A stretch of 64,000 bases of DNA from AM-0621 sp964386705 (lineage in GTDB: Bacteria; Planctomycetota; Planctomycetia; Planctomycetales; Planctomycetaceae), in NCBI GenBank assembly GCA_964386705.1, contig CAYLTY010000012.1, positions 1 through 64,000 of the forward strand. The letters are read 5' to 3'. Below, in pieces: positions 8,223-15,835 of this stretch (position 1 is its first letter; every line of letters begins with the position of its first letter). Under the pieces are notes generated by a model, which saw only the letters and a program-made list of their open reading frames with translations, was not told the origin of the DNA and made no database searches. Made by a program: the position numbers and the translations under genes.

Positions 8223-8936
8223 CTACCACCGCCCGGCGTGGGCACCGCCGTCGATGTGCAGGGTTTCGCCGGTGACGAAGGTGGCGGAGTCCAGGTAGAG
8301 GATGGCGTCGACGACTTCCTGGACGGTGCCCATGCGGCCGACGGGGTGCAGGCTGGCAAGGAAATTATGCGTTTCGGGGGCGTGCATCGGGGTCTGAATG
8401 ATGCCGGGAGCGACGGCGTTGACTCGGATGTTCTTGTCGGCGTACTCGATGGCCAGCGAGCGGGTGACGGCGTCGAGGCCTCCCTTGGTCAGCGACGCCA
8501 ACGCGGATGGCACGCCCTTCATGGGTTGGCGAACCAGTGACGTCGTGAGGTTCACAATGTGCCCGCCGCCTTGCTGCAGCATCTGGCGAACGGCTCGCTG
8601 CGAGATATGAAAGAAACCGCTGACATTGACGGAAAGAACTCGGGCAAAGTCGGCCTCGGTATATTCCGTGAATGGTTTCGCCACGAAGATGCCCGCGTTG
8701 TTGACGAGAGTATCAACTCGCCCGAACTTCGCGACGGCGCTCTGGATGACTCGTTCGGCGACGGCTGGTTCGGAGATGTCGCCTGCGATGGTTAATACGT
8801 CGGGAGAATCGACTGGTTCGATTGTCCGCGAGTTCGCAACGACGCGATAACCTCGATCGAGGAAGCCTCGTACCAGACCGGCTCCGATGCCTTGCGATGC
8901 GCCAGTGATGACAACGACTTTGGGTTCTGTGCTCAT
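8223..8936 (-). CDS. SDR family oxidoreductase lacking the usual Tyr
   Basis: 237 residues from the ATG at 8936; the frame extends upstream to 9230 but that part runs through a palindromic repeat and is not coding. Rossmann motif TGASQGIGAG near the N-terminus, NNAG in strand 4, and INVNAVAPG-like sequence (RVNAVAPGIIQTPMHAPE) near the C-terminus place it in the classical short-chain dehydrogenases. At the active site the sequence reads VPSALASLTKGGL: the Lys is present, but the residue four before it, normally Tyr, is Ala. A recognisable SDR subgroup shares this sequence, so it may use another acid or not act as a standard dehydrogenase. Substrate unknown. Confidence 0.85.
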   Translation of the reverse strand: MSTEPKVVVITGASQGIGAGLVRGFLDRGYRVVANSRTIEPVDSPDVLTIAGDISEPAVAERVIQSAVAKFGRVDTLVNNAGIFVAKPFTEYTEADFARVLSVNVSGFFHISQRAVRQMLQQGGGHIVNLTTSLVRQPMKGVPSALASLTKGGLDAVTRSLAIEYADKNIRVNAVAPGIIQTPMHAPETHNFLASLHPVGRMGTVQEVVDAILYLDSATFVTGETLHIDGGAHAGRW

Positions 8937-8985
8937 GATAATGTTTCTCAGGAAATGATATTTGATGTGATGGTAACGTGGGGGT

Positions 8986-9042
8986 AGCGATCGCCCCTCA
9001 CCCCCAGCCCCTCTCCCCGCAACGCGGGGCGAGGGGAGCGAT
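8986..9042 (+). repeat. GC-rich palindromic repeat, copy A
   Basis: AGCGATCGCCCCTCACCC... then CCCCGCAACGCGGGG and CGAGGGGAGCGATG. The inner arms form a stable hairpin and the whole element can fold. Same family as 12238-12293, 24393-24444 (inverted) and 24591-24646. It lies between the SDR and Ohr genes. Confidence 0.8.
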
Positions 9043-9087
9043 GAAGGTAGAAAGAGGCGTTGCTGTGCGACTTCGTTGCGAAGCGGG

Positions 9088-9504
9088 TTAGACGAGGTTG
9101 ATCTCGACGTCGATGTTGCCACGGGTGGCCTTGGAGTACGGGCAGACCTGATGGGCTCCGTCGACGACGGCTTGGGCGATTTCGCGATCGAGGCCCGGCA
9201 GACTGACGTTGAGGCGGGCTCGCAGGACATAGCCGCCTTCGCTCATGCCGAGATCGACTTCCGCATCAACGGCCTTGTCAGGCGGTAGAGCGACTTTCAG
9301 CTTGGCGGCAACGACGCCCATCGCACCAATGAAGCAGGCGGACCAGCCAGCGGCAAAGAGCTGTTCGGGATTGGTACCGCTGCCCGACGTTCCGGGCGAC
9401 GAGAGCTTCACATCCAGACGGCCATCAGAACTGCGAGACGCACCATCACGACCGCCAGTGGTGTGAGTTTTCGCGGTGTAAAGGACTTTTTCGAGTTGAG
9501 ACAT
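9088..9504 (-). CDS. Organic hydroperoxide resistance protein (Ohr/OsmC)
   Basis: 138 residues, typical Ohr length. The two redox cysteines are Cys57 (AAGWSACFIGA) and Cys121 (HQVCPYSKATRG), the latter in the signature VCPYSKATRGN that separates Ohr from OsmC. The enzyme reduces organic and fatty-acid hydroperoxides in the cytoplasm using a lipoylated protein or dithiol as electron donor. No ohrR-type MarR regulator is next to it. The divergent neighbour is a zinc alcohol dehydrogenase, 262 bp away. The start ATG at 9504 gives the family N-terminus (LEKVLYTAKTHTTGGRDG). Confidence 0.94.
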   Translation of the reverse strand: MSQLEKVLYTAKTHTTGGRDGASRSSDGRLDVKLSSPGTSGSGTNPEQLFAAGWSACFIGAMGVVAAKLKVALPPDKAVDAEVDLGMSEGGYVLRARLNVSLPGLDREIAQAVVDGAHQVCPYSKATRGNIDVEINLV

Positions 9505-9766
9505 GACAGGCTCCTTTCGAATTGAGCGAGTGGGTTGGTTGAAACTCGAACTGAAAGGAAATACCGGCGGTTTCGTCGAACCTTACAGCGATTCTGCGAG
9601 ATTCATGCGGATAGAGAGCAGCGGCCTGGATCGTTTGAAGACGAAGCACGAACCGATCAATTCGCTTCATCGAAACTTCGCTCAGCGGTCGTAACGCGAC
9701 GCTGTGGGAGATGGTACGATCGCGTGCCGCTCGCCCCATTTGATGTTGGATCTAAGGAGTTGTTCC

Positions 9767-10792
9767 ATGTCGACGATGCGCGCAGTTCAGGTTTCACGTG
9801 CCGGTGGTCCGCTGGAACTGGTTGAGCGTCCGATTCCCAGCCCCGGCTCCGGCGAAGTGCGAATCAAGGTGAGTGCCTGCGGCATCTGCCACAGCGACGC
9901 ACTGACGAAGGAGGGCCTCTGGGCAGGCCTGAAGTTTCCTCGCGTGCCCGGCCACGAAGTGATCGGAGTCATTGACGCGGTCGGTAAGGATGTCCCTGCC
10001 CGCTGGGCCGCCGGTACGCGAGTGGGTGTCGGCTGGCACGCGGGGCAATGCGGCTCCTGCGATCCCTGTCGGCGCGGTGACAGCTATGCGTGTCACACCG
10101 GCATTCAGGTTTCCGGAATCACGCTGGATGGCGGCTACGCTGACTACATGATCGCGCCCACAACGGCGTTGGCGCTGCTGCCGAATGAACTGCAAGCTGT
10201 CGAAGCAGCTCCGCTGATGTGCGCGGGACTGACGACTTTCAATGCTCTACGACACAGCGGGGCTCAGCCGGGCGATCTGGTCGCCATTCTCGGCATTGGC
10301 GGGCTCGGCCATCTCGGAGTTCAATACGCCGCGAAGATGGGTTTTCGCACGGCTGCCATCGCTCGTGGTAAGGACAAGGAACCACTCGCGCGACAACTGG
10401 GAGCCGCCCACTACATCGATAGCCAAGCCACCGACCCGGCGACTGAACTGACCAAGCTCGGCGGAGCTAAGGCCGTCATCGCCACGGTCACCAACGGTCA
10501 GGCCATGAACGCGACCATCGCTGGACTGGCTGCGCGCGGCAAGCTGATGGTTCTCGGCGCTGCAGAGGAATTGATTCAGGCAGCCCCGTTGACGCTCATC
10601 ATGGGTCGACGATCCATCGAAGGCTGGTACTCCGGTACTTCCATCGACGCAGAAGATACTTTGGCTTTCAGCGCCCTAACCGGAGTCCGATCGATGAACG
10701 AAGCTTATCCCCTCGAACGCGCCGCCGAAGCCTACGAGCGCATGATCAGCGGCAAGGCACGCTTCCGAGTAGTGCTGACGATGGATTCTTAG
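9767..10792 (+). CDS. Zinc-dependent alcohol dehydrogenase
   Basis: 341 residues from ATG 9767, which has AAGGAG 8 bp before it; the longer frame from 9704 is not needed. MDR-family dehydrogenase with catalytic zinc ligands Cys41 (CGICHSD) and His63 (PGHE), and structural zinc cysteines at 95, 98, 101 and 109 (CGSCDPCRRGDSYAC). The cofactor-binding motif is GIGGLGHLGVQYAAKMG. Such enzymes interconvert primary alcohols and aldehydes with NAD(H) or NADP(H). The sequence resembles the AdhP/YahK/CAD-like group. Divergent from the ohr gene; no further operon partners. Confidence 0.92.
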   Translation: MSTMRAVQVSRAGGPLELVERPIPSPGSGEVRIKVSACGICHSDALTKEGLWAGLKFPRVPGHEVIGVIDAVGKDVPARWAAGTRVGVGWHAGQCGSCDPCRRGDSYACHTGIQVSGITLDGGYADYMIAPTTALALLPNELQAVEAAPLMCAGLTTFNALRHSGAQPGDLVAILGIGGLGHLGVQYAAKMGFRTAAIARGKDKEPLARQLGAAHYIDSQATDPATELTKLGGAKAVIATVTNGQAMNATIAGLAARGKLMVLGAAEELIQAAPLTLIMGRRSIEGWYSGTSIDAEDTLAFSALTGVRSMNEAYPLERAAEAYERMISGKARFRVVLTMDS

Positions 10793-10840
10793 TGCTCTGT
10801 CGCAACTTAGTTTTGGAGTGCGTATCAAGCGGATAACAAC

Positions 10841-12202
10841 ATGAATGACATTCTGAGCATGTTCACACGGCGCCGCACTGTCTGGATCGCGACTGTCCTG
10901 CTGGTGCAAAGTCTTGTTTGCTATCAAGCAGGCTCGGCGGCGGCAGGTTCATGGTACGTCGCTCCTGCAGGTGATGACTCGGCTGCGGGGAGCTTGGAGA
11001 AACCCTTCGCAACCGTGCAGCGAGCACAAGAGGCCGCTGCGCCCGGCGACACGGTTTATCTTCGCGGCGGTGTCTACAAGATGACCCCGGAGCACGTCAC
11101 ACAACGGAAGGGGATTTTTGGTCGCGTCACTGTATTGAATAAAAGTGGCAAGCCCGGCCAACCCATCACGTATCGTCCTTATGAAAACGAAACGCCGCTC
11201 TTCGACTTCTCGGCAATCAAGCTGACCGATGTCCGCTGCACGGCGTTTTACGTCAGCGGTTCCTGGATACATCTAGCAGGTCTGGATATCACCGGCGTGC
11301 AGGTCGGAAAGATGGAGCACACGCAGTCCATCTGCGTCGAGAGTCATGGCAGCCACAACGTGTTTGAGCGACTCGCGCTGCACGATGGTCAGGCGATTGG
11401 TATTTATCATGTGCGCGGTTCGGACAATCTGTTTCTGAACTGTGATGCCTGGAACAATTGGGATTACACCTCCGAGAACGGCAAGGGCGAGAACGTCGAC
11501 GGATTCGGGTGTCATCCGACCAAAGGCAGCACAGGAAACATCTTTCGTGGCTGCCGAGCGTGGTTCAACAGCGATGACGGCTATGACTGTATTAGCGCCA
11601 GCGAAGCTGTGAGATTCGAGAACTGCTGGGCGGCCTACAACGGATATTCAACGAAGTTCGAATCGCTCGCGAACGGCAATGGTTTCAAAGCGGGAGGTTA
11701 TGGATCTCATCCTGCGAATCAACTTCCGAATCCGATTCCGCGGCATGTCGTGAAAGATTGCGTCGCCGTCAGAAACAAGGCTGGCGGATTCTACGCCAAT
11801 CACCATCCGGGCGGTTGCGACTGGATTAACAACACCGCTTTTCGCAACGGCACCAACTTCAACATGCAGGGACGATTGGCGGACAACCGGACTGAGATCG
11901 AAGGCTACGATCATCGATTGTTCCGGAACCTGAGCTACAAGTCACGCCGCGACATCACCAACTTCAATGCCACCAAATGTGAAGCCGTTGATAATTCATT
12001 TACGCTTGAGTTGAAGTTGACAAACCCGGATTTTGTCAGCCTCAATGAAGCAGAATTGCTCAAGCCGCGCAAACCCGATGGCAGTCTGCCTGACATCAGC
12101 CTACTCCGCCCCGCTCCCAACAGCACGCTGGCTCGTACCGCTGTCGCGCCAGCTACCGACGGAAACACCGGATACATTGGCGCGATAAAACCATTGCGAT
12201 AG
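10841..12202 (+). CDS. Secreted right-handed beta-helix protein, PL9-like
   Basis: 453 residues with a signal peptide (hydrophobic IATVLLVQSLVCYQAG at about 17-32). The mature start is typical of extracellular beta-helix enzymes: WYVAPAGDDSAAGSLEKPFA, then GDTVYLRGGVY. Repeated short strands follow, including DGFGCHPTKGSTGNIFRGCR and WFNSDDGYDC. This block resembles family 9 polysaccharide lyases (pectate lyase L type), where acidic residues in this region bind calcium and a Lys acts as base; GNGFKAGGYGSHP may hold that Lys. Likely role: cleavage of acidic polysaccharide outside the cell. The exact substrate is inference, and a related beta-helix carbohydrate-binding protein is the alternative. 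Confidence 0.8.
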   Translation: MNDILSMFTRRRTVWIATVLLVQSLVCYQAGSAAAGSWYVAPAGDDSAAGSLEKPFATVQRAQEAAAPGDTVYLRGGVYKMTPEHVTQRKGIFGRVTVLNKSGKPGQPITYRPYENETPLFDFSAIKLTDVRCTAFYVSGSWIHLAGLDITGVQVGKMEHTQSICVESHGSHNVFERLALHDGQAIGIYHVRGSDNLFLNCDAWNNWDYTSENGKGENVDGFGCHPTKGSTGNIFRGCRAWFNSDDGYDCISASEAVRFENCWAAYNGYSTKFESLANGNGFKAGGYGSHPANQLPNPIPRHVVKDCVAVRNKAGGFYANHHPGGCDWINNTAFRNGTNFNMQGRLADNRTEIEGYDHRLFRNLSYKSRRDITNFNATKCEAVDNSFTLELKLTNPDFVSLNEAELLKPRKPDGSLPDISLLRPAPNSTLARTAVAPATDGNTGYIGAIKPLR

Positions 12203-12237
12203 GGGATCACTGGAGTCAGAGACCGGCAACGACGGAG

Positions 12238-12293
12238 AGCGATCGCCCCTCACCCCCAGCCCCTCTCCCCGGAATCCGGGACGAGGGGAGCGA
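12238..12293 (+). repeat. GC-rich palindromic repeat, copy B
   Basis: Same element as copy A: identical 33-nt left half, then CCCCGGAATCCGGGACGAGGGGAGCGATG. The central bases differ from copy A but change on both sides so that the hairpin is kept. It lies between convergent genes. Confidence 0.8.
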
Positions 12294-12376
12294 TGCCCAA
12301 TTTGGGAGATGTGAGAAAGTAGTAGGCACATGTCTTGTGCCGTAACCCTCAGCGGACGGCACACGGAGTGTGCCTG

Positions 12377-13867
12377 CTACTTCAGGGGCAGCTCGAAGTA
12401 GTCTTTCCAGGCTTGATAGGCCGGGCGTTTATTGCCTTTTTCGTCGAGCAGGCCGCAGTCGCGCCAAGCCATGAACAGCTCGGGAGCACCTGCTTTGATT
12501 CGCTCCCACAAGGCATCGTAGTCCTGATGAATGAAGCTCACGACGAACACGAAGTCACGTTTCTGCGCCAGTCCGAGTAATGCGCGGAAGTAGGCTTCCT
12601 GCTTTTCCGGCGTGCCCTCAATGACGACCTTGGCCGACGGCAGCGGCAGACGTTCGGCGGCGTCGCCTGTTTCAACCATCGCGTACGGCTTCTTGAACTC
12701 ATCGAACTGGCTGGTCATCCAATCCAAGGCAGCCAGTCGATCCGGGTCGGGCATGAAGAACGGGTAGTAGCTGACCGCGACCTGGTCATTATACGGCATC
12801 AGCTCTTTCCAATTCTTCAACATGCCGCCGCGCTTCTTATACATATTATGCAGCGTCCATGACGCAAAGATCGGCAGATTGGGATGCTCTTTCTTCAGCT
12901 CGGTATAGACGTGCTTGTGAAGAGTGACATAGCTCTGCCATACCTTGGCTCCCTGGTCGTTGATCTCATTCATCTCAATCCCGATTGCCAGATAGTCGGG
13001 ATTGAAGAATTCAACAGCCTTGCGGCAGTAGTTCAAATAGGCCTTCAGTACCAGCGGGTCGTCGTACGCCTTGCCCTTCAGCTCTTTCGGCAGCGGACCG
13101 GCCTTGTCGGAGACTTTCAGATCGCCGCGCCCGGGCGAGATCGCGAGGTACACTTTTCCCTTCGGTGGAGTGGCTGATTTCTTGCCGCGCCAGTCATCAA
13201 GCAATGCTTTTGGGAAAGCCTGATCGTTCAGAGCCTCGGCCCACGGCACCCCTTCAATATGGTGGGCGAGCAGGTCGCCATTCTCGCGGCAGAACTTGTG
13301 TGAGCCGGTGACGGCTTCCAGAGTGATGTCATGCACAAAGCCGGTGAAGCCCATGCGGAAAAGCCGCGTGCCCGTCGGCTTTTCGGCGGGTCCGCTTTTG
13401 GGAGAGGCACCGGAACTGGTTTTCACAGGGGGATTTTCGGCGGGCTCCGCGATGGACCGTCGCAAGACGATCAGAATCTGATCGGTGCCTTTCTGAGTGG
13501 CAAACTTGCCGGGCCGCTGACCGCTCTTGGTCGCGAGACACAACTTCAACTCATCACCCTCGATTACATAGATGCCCTTCTCGGTTCCGTCGCGTCCCTC
13601 GGTGGTGACATCAATCTCACGCGGCTGTTTTGTGATGTCGACGTGGTAAGTGCCTTTCTCGACGCGCTTGTCCGGCAAAGTAAAGGCCTTCGTACCATCG
13701 GCGAAGACAAGCTCGGCACCTTCGAGGCCCGGTACCACCATGCCCGCGACTTCGACTGAGTTGACCTTCCAGCGGCCCTCAACCTTCTGCTTTGCCTCAT
13801 CTGCGACCAATCCACCCGCCAAGGCGAGCAGAACGGCAACCATCGCGACCCAATAGGTTGCTCTCAC
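12377..13867 (-). CDS. Secreted TIGR03067 domain fused to glycosidase-like barrel
   Basis: 496 residues. Signal peptide at 1-22 (VAMVAVLLALAGGLVADE). Residues about 27-140 form a TIGR03067-type planctomycete lipocalin-like domain (VEGRWKVNSVEVAGMVVP, IYVIEGDELKLCLA). After a Pro/Ser/Lys linker, about 170-496 look like a TIM-barrel glycoside hydrolase of the GH53-like clan A type: YLAIGIEMNEIN (candidate acid/base Glu), ASWTLHNMYKK, VAVSYYPFFM and YAMVETGDA (candidate nucleophile Glu) occur in the order and spacing expected. It may act on galactan-like or other plant or algal glycans. The enzymatic role is inference. The combination of these two domains is unusual. Confidence 0.78.
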   Translation of the reverse strand: MRATYWVAMVAVLLALAGGLVADEAKQKVEGRWKVNSVEVAGMVVPGLEGAELVFADGTKAFTLPDKRVEKGTYHVDITKQPREIDVTTEGRDGTEKGIYVIEGDELKLCLATKSGQRPGKFATQKGTDQILIVLRRSIAEPAENPPVKTSSGASPKSGPAEKPTGTRLFRMGFTGFVHDITLEAVTGSHKFCRENGDLLAHHIEGVPWAEALNDQAFPKALLDDWRGKKSATPPKGKVYLAISPGRGDLKVSDKAGPLPKELKGKAYDDPLVLKAYLNYCRKAVEFFNPDYLAIGIEMNEINDQGAKVWQSYVTLHKHVYTELKKEHPNLPIFASWTLHNMYKKRGGMLKNWKELMPYNDQVAVSYYPFFMPDPDRLAALDWMTSQFDEFKKPYAMVETGDAAERLPLPSAKVVIEGTPEKQEAYFRALLGLAQKRDFVFVVSFIHQDYDALWERIKAGAPELFMAWRDCGLLDEKGNKRPAYQAWKDYFELPLK

Positions 13868-13931
13868 AGGTTAGCCCCACAATGAAGGAGAGTTTGTTGG
13901 GGTCTGATACCTTTGCAGCGCCTCGACGGTT

Positions 13932-14705
13932 TCACGACGCCTGATCTGGTTCCAACCGGATGTATCCATACGGGTTGAACAGGAAGCTGTCGTCTTCGTA
14001 GCGCTCACATGACCGGAAGCGCATCACGCGGCGGGGACTATTGTCGCCGAGGCGAAACCCATCCCCATTCGATAACGATCTCTTTGGTCGATCGGCTACC
14101 AGATACAGGCCCAGCAGGTCCATCCACTCCAGAGCGTCTTTCACCGGTAAAAAGCGCTCGATCTCGACGTCTGGCAGGCCCAACAACTGCATTCCACACG
14201 AGTAGTAGACAGCTTCACTCTGTTCCAGCAGCGGTCGCCGCACCCATGCTCGATGCAAGCTCGCACCTGCGGCTTGAGCGTCTCCCTGCTCAATAGCTCG
14301 AACGAAATCCGCTGCGAACTGCAGCCAGCGGGAGCGGCCATGCGCGATTCCCGAGGCTTCTCCCTTGGCTGCGGCTCCACCACCTTCCAGCAGAGCCGCC
14401 GTCAATAACAACGTCAGGCCCGAGATATCTGCCGCGCGTTCATGGGGAATCGGCGGCGACAACACGTAGGCAACCGCCGTGTGTGTTCGAACGGCGTTCC
14501 AATCATCCTCTATCATCGAGGGCGCAACGCGCTCGTAAGATGCCTCAAAGGCAACGGTCATCCGGCTGTCCGGAGACAACTGCGAGAACTCTCGATCCAA
14601 CTCGAAGCCTGTGAATTCGCGTCGCCGAAGTATGGCCTCAACGGCGGCGAAATTGCTCCACCGTCCCAGAACGCAGATAACATTTCGAGGTATCACTGTT
14701 GCCAT
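13932..14705 (-). CDS. Conserved-looking protein of unknown function
   Basis: 257 residues, no signal peptide or membrane segment, so cytoplasmic. The N-terminus PRNVICVLGRWSNF and the C-terminus PRRVMRFRSCERYEDDSFLF with FNPYGYIRLEP have the compact look of a folded domain. The middle is helical and Ala-rich. The layout is reminiscent of DUF4261-type proteins, but I cannot confirm this. Codon usage fits the neighbours. The ATG at 14705 is the only start that keeps the N-terminal strand. It stands alone between the fusion protein gene and the SRPBCC/VOC pair. Confidence 0.7.
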   Translation of the reverse strand: MATVIPRNVICVLGRWSNFAAVEAILRRREFTGFELDREFSQLSPDSRMTVAFEASYERVAPSMIEDDWNAVRTHTAVAYVLSPPIPHERAADISGLTLLLTAALLEGGGAAAKGEASGIAHGRSRWLQFAADFVRAIEQGDAQAAGASLHRAWVRRPLLEQSEAVYYSCGMQLLGLPDVEIERFLPVKDALEWMDLLGLYLVADRPKRSLSNGDGFRLGDNSPRRVMRFRSCERYEDDSFLFNPYGYIRLEPDQAS

Positions 14706-14857
14706 GCAGCACAGCCATTATCTATTTACTGCTGAGATAACAATTCTGGCGAGGCGATAGCCGCCAGCTATGGCCGACCTTGAATCATGTGCGCTACAGG
14801 CCCGCAGCCAGCGCCTTGCGGCTCACTGTGAGCCGCTGCTGCTTTCTGCAATTCACA

Positions 14858-15319
14858 CTATACTCCCTTCGGCCAATACCGGGTTTCTTCCAGCGGCGTG
14901 CCCGTTTCGAGCAGGCTCTTGAGGCTGGCGAGCAGGTGAGGCCATCCACCGCCGACGGCTTCGATGAGTTTCGAATCGGGGAGGTCGATTTCGTGGACCA
15001 GCGTCAGTTTGACAGATTCGCCAACCGACTCGAGTTCGTAGGTCAGCCGTGAAAAGCCTTCCTCGTGCAACTCCGGCTTGAATTCGTTGCGCCAGCTCAA
15101 CACCAGTCGCTTCGGGGGATCGATTTCCAGAATCTGACCGCTATCGCCGACACGACCATCCGGGATCATGATGCACCACCGCGATCCCTGTTTCCAATCT
15201 GACTCTTGCCAGGTCTCGCACCAGTACCGCTTGGTGAATGCGGGATCGATCAGCGCGTTCCATAGCTTTTCCGGAGTCGTGCGGACGAAGGTCACATAGA
15301 CGAAACGCGAGTCATTCAC
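14858..15319 (-). CDS. SRPBCC family protein (AHSA1-like)
   Basis: 153 residues from a GTG at 15319 with GGAAGAG just upstream; a TTG at 15334 in the same frame is the alternative. The fold is that of the START/Bet v1 superfamily, AHSA1 subgroup: VTFVRTTPEKLWNALIDPAF, RYWCETWQESDWKQGS, then GQILEIDPPKRLVLSWRNEF, and a C-terminal helix GGWPHLLASLKSLLETG. Such small proteins bind hydrophobic ligands, and many sit with ArsR-type regulators, which is not the case here. It lies 59 bp downstream of the VOC gene on the same strand, so the two are likely cotranscribed. Ligand unknown. Confidence 0.88.
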   Translation of the reverse strand: MNDSRFVYVTFVRTTPEKLWNALIDPAFTKRYWCETWQESDWKQGSRWCIMIPDGRVGDSGQILEIDPPKRLVLSWRNEFKPELHEEGFSRLTYELESVGESVKLTLVHEIDLPDSKLIEAVGGGWPHLLASLKSLLETGTPLEETRYWPKGV

Positions 15320-15378
15320 AGGTGTCTCTTCCAATCGAACTTTGATGTCGGTCAGGGCCGGGAAATCCGACGAAGCAG

Positions 15379-15792
15379 CTAATAAGTCCGCCAGAAGCCG
15401 GGTGTGATCAATTCAACGAGATGCCGATCGGGATCGCGGAAATAAAGACTCTGAGCGCCGCGTTCCCAAGTGACAGTGCTTTCAATCGTAATACCTTGGG
15501 CGTGTAACCGTTCCCGCCAGGCTGGGACATCTTCGGCAGCAACCGAAAATGCCAGATGATTCTGCCCACTGCCGCTGTGACCGGGAATAATACCACAGGG
15601 TGTTTTGAACGGTTCGTTCGTCGCCCCTTCCTTGAACAGCAAGAGTACGTTGCGTCCCACGACATCCAGCGCGACCAGTCGTTCGGAGGCCAGCAGGGTC
15701 TCGAAACCGAACAGCTTGCGATAGAAATTGGCCGCCTTCGGGAGATCGTTCACATAAAGCGCGGTTTCCAGAAGTCCTTGGACGCTGGGCAT
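15379..15792 (-). CDS. VOC family (glyoxalase/dioxygenase-like) protein
   Basis: 137 residues, a single VOC unit with two beta-alpha-beta-beta-beta repeats: ETALYVNDLPKAANFYRKLF at the start and YFRDPDRHLVELITPGFW at the end. The latter carries the conserved Glu metal ligand (VELI), and His75 or nearby (QNHLAFSV) is the other likely ligand. Superfamily members include glyoxalase I, fosfomycin-resistance proteins and ring-cleavage dioxygenases, and sequence alone does not decide between them. It is the first gene of a probable two-gene unit with the SRPBCC gene. Confidence 0.9.
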   Translation of the reverse strand: MPSVQGLLETALYVNDLPKAANFYRKLFGFETLLASERLVALDVVGRNVLLLFKEGATNEPFKTPCGIIPGHSGSGQNHLAFSVAAEDVPAWRERLHAQGITIESTVTWERGAQSLYFRDPDRHLVELITPGFWRTY

Positions 15793-15835
15793 GACAGGCC
15801 TCAGTTACTGGTGAGTTGTCGAATTACTTTCGTTT

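Noticed and set aside
8937..9230. N-terminal extension of the SDR frame
   Set aside because: It runs through the palindromic repeat and gives low-complexity Ser/Arg/Pro sequence; the SDR fold starts right after the ATG at 8936.
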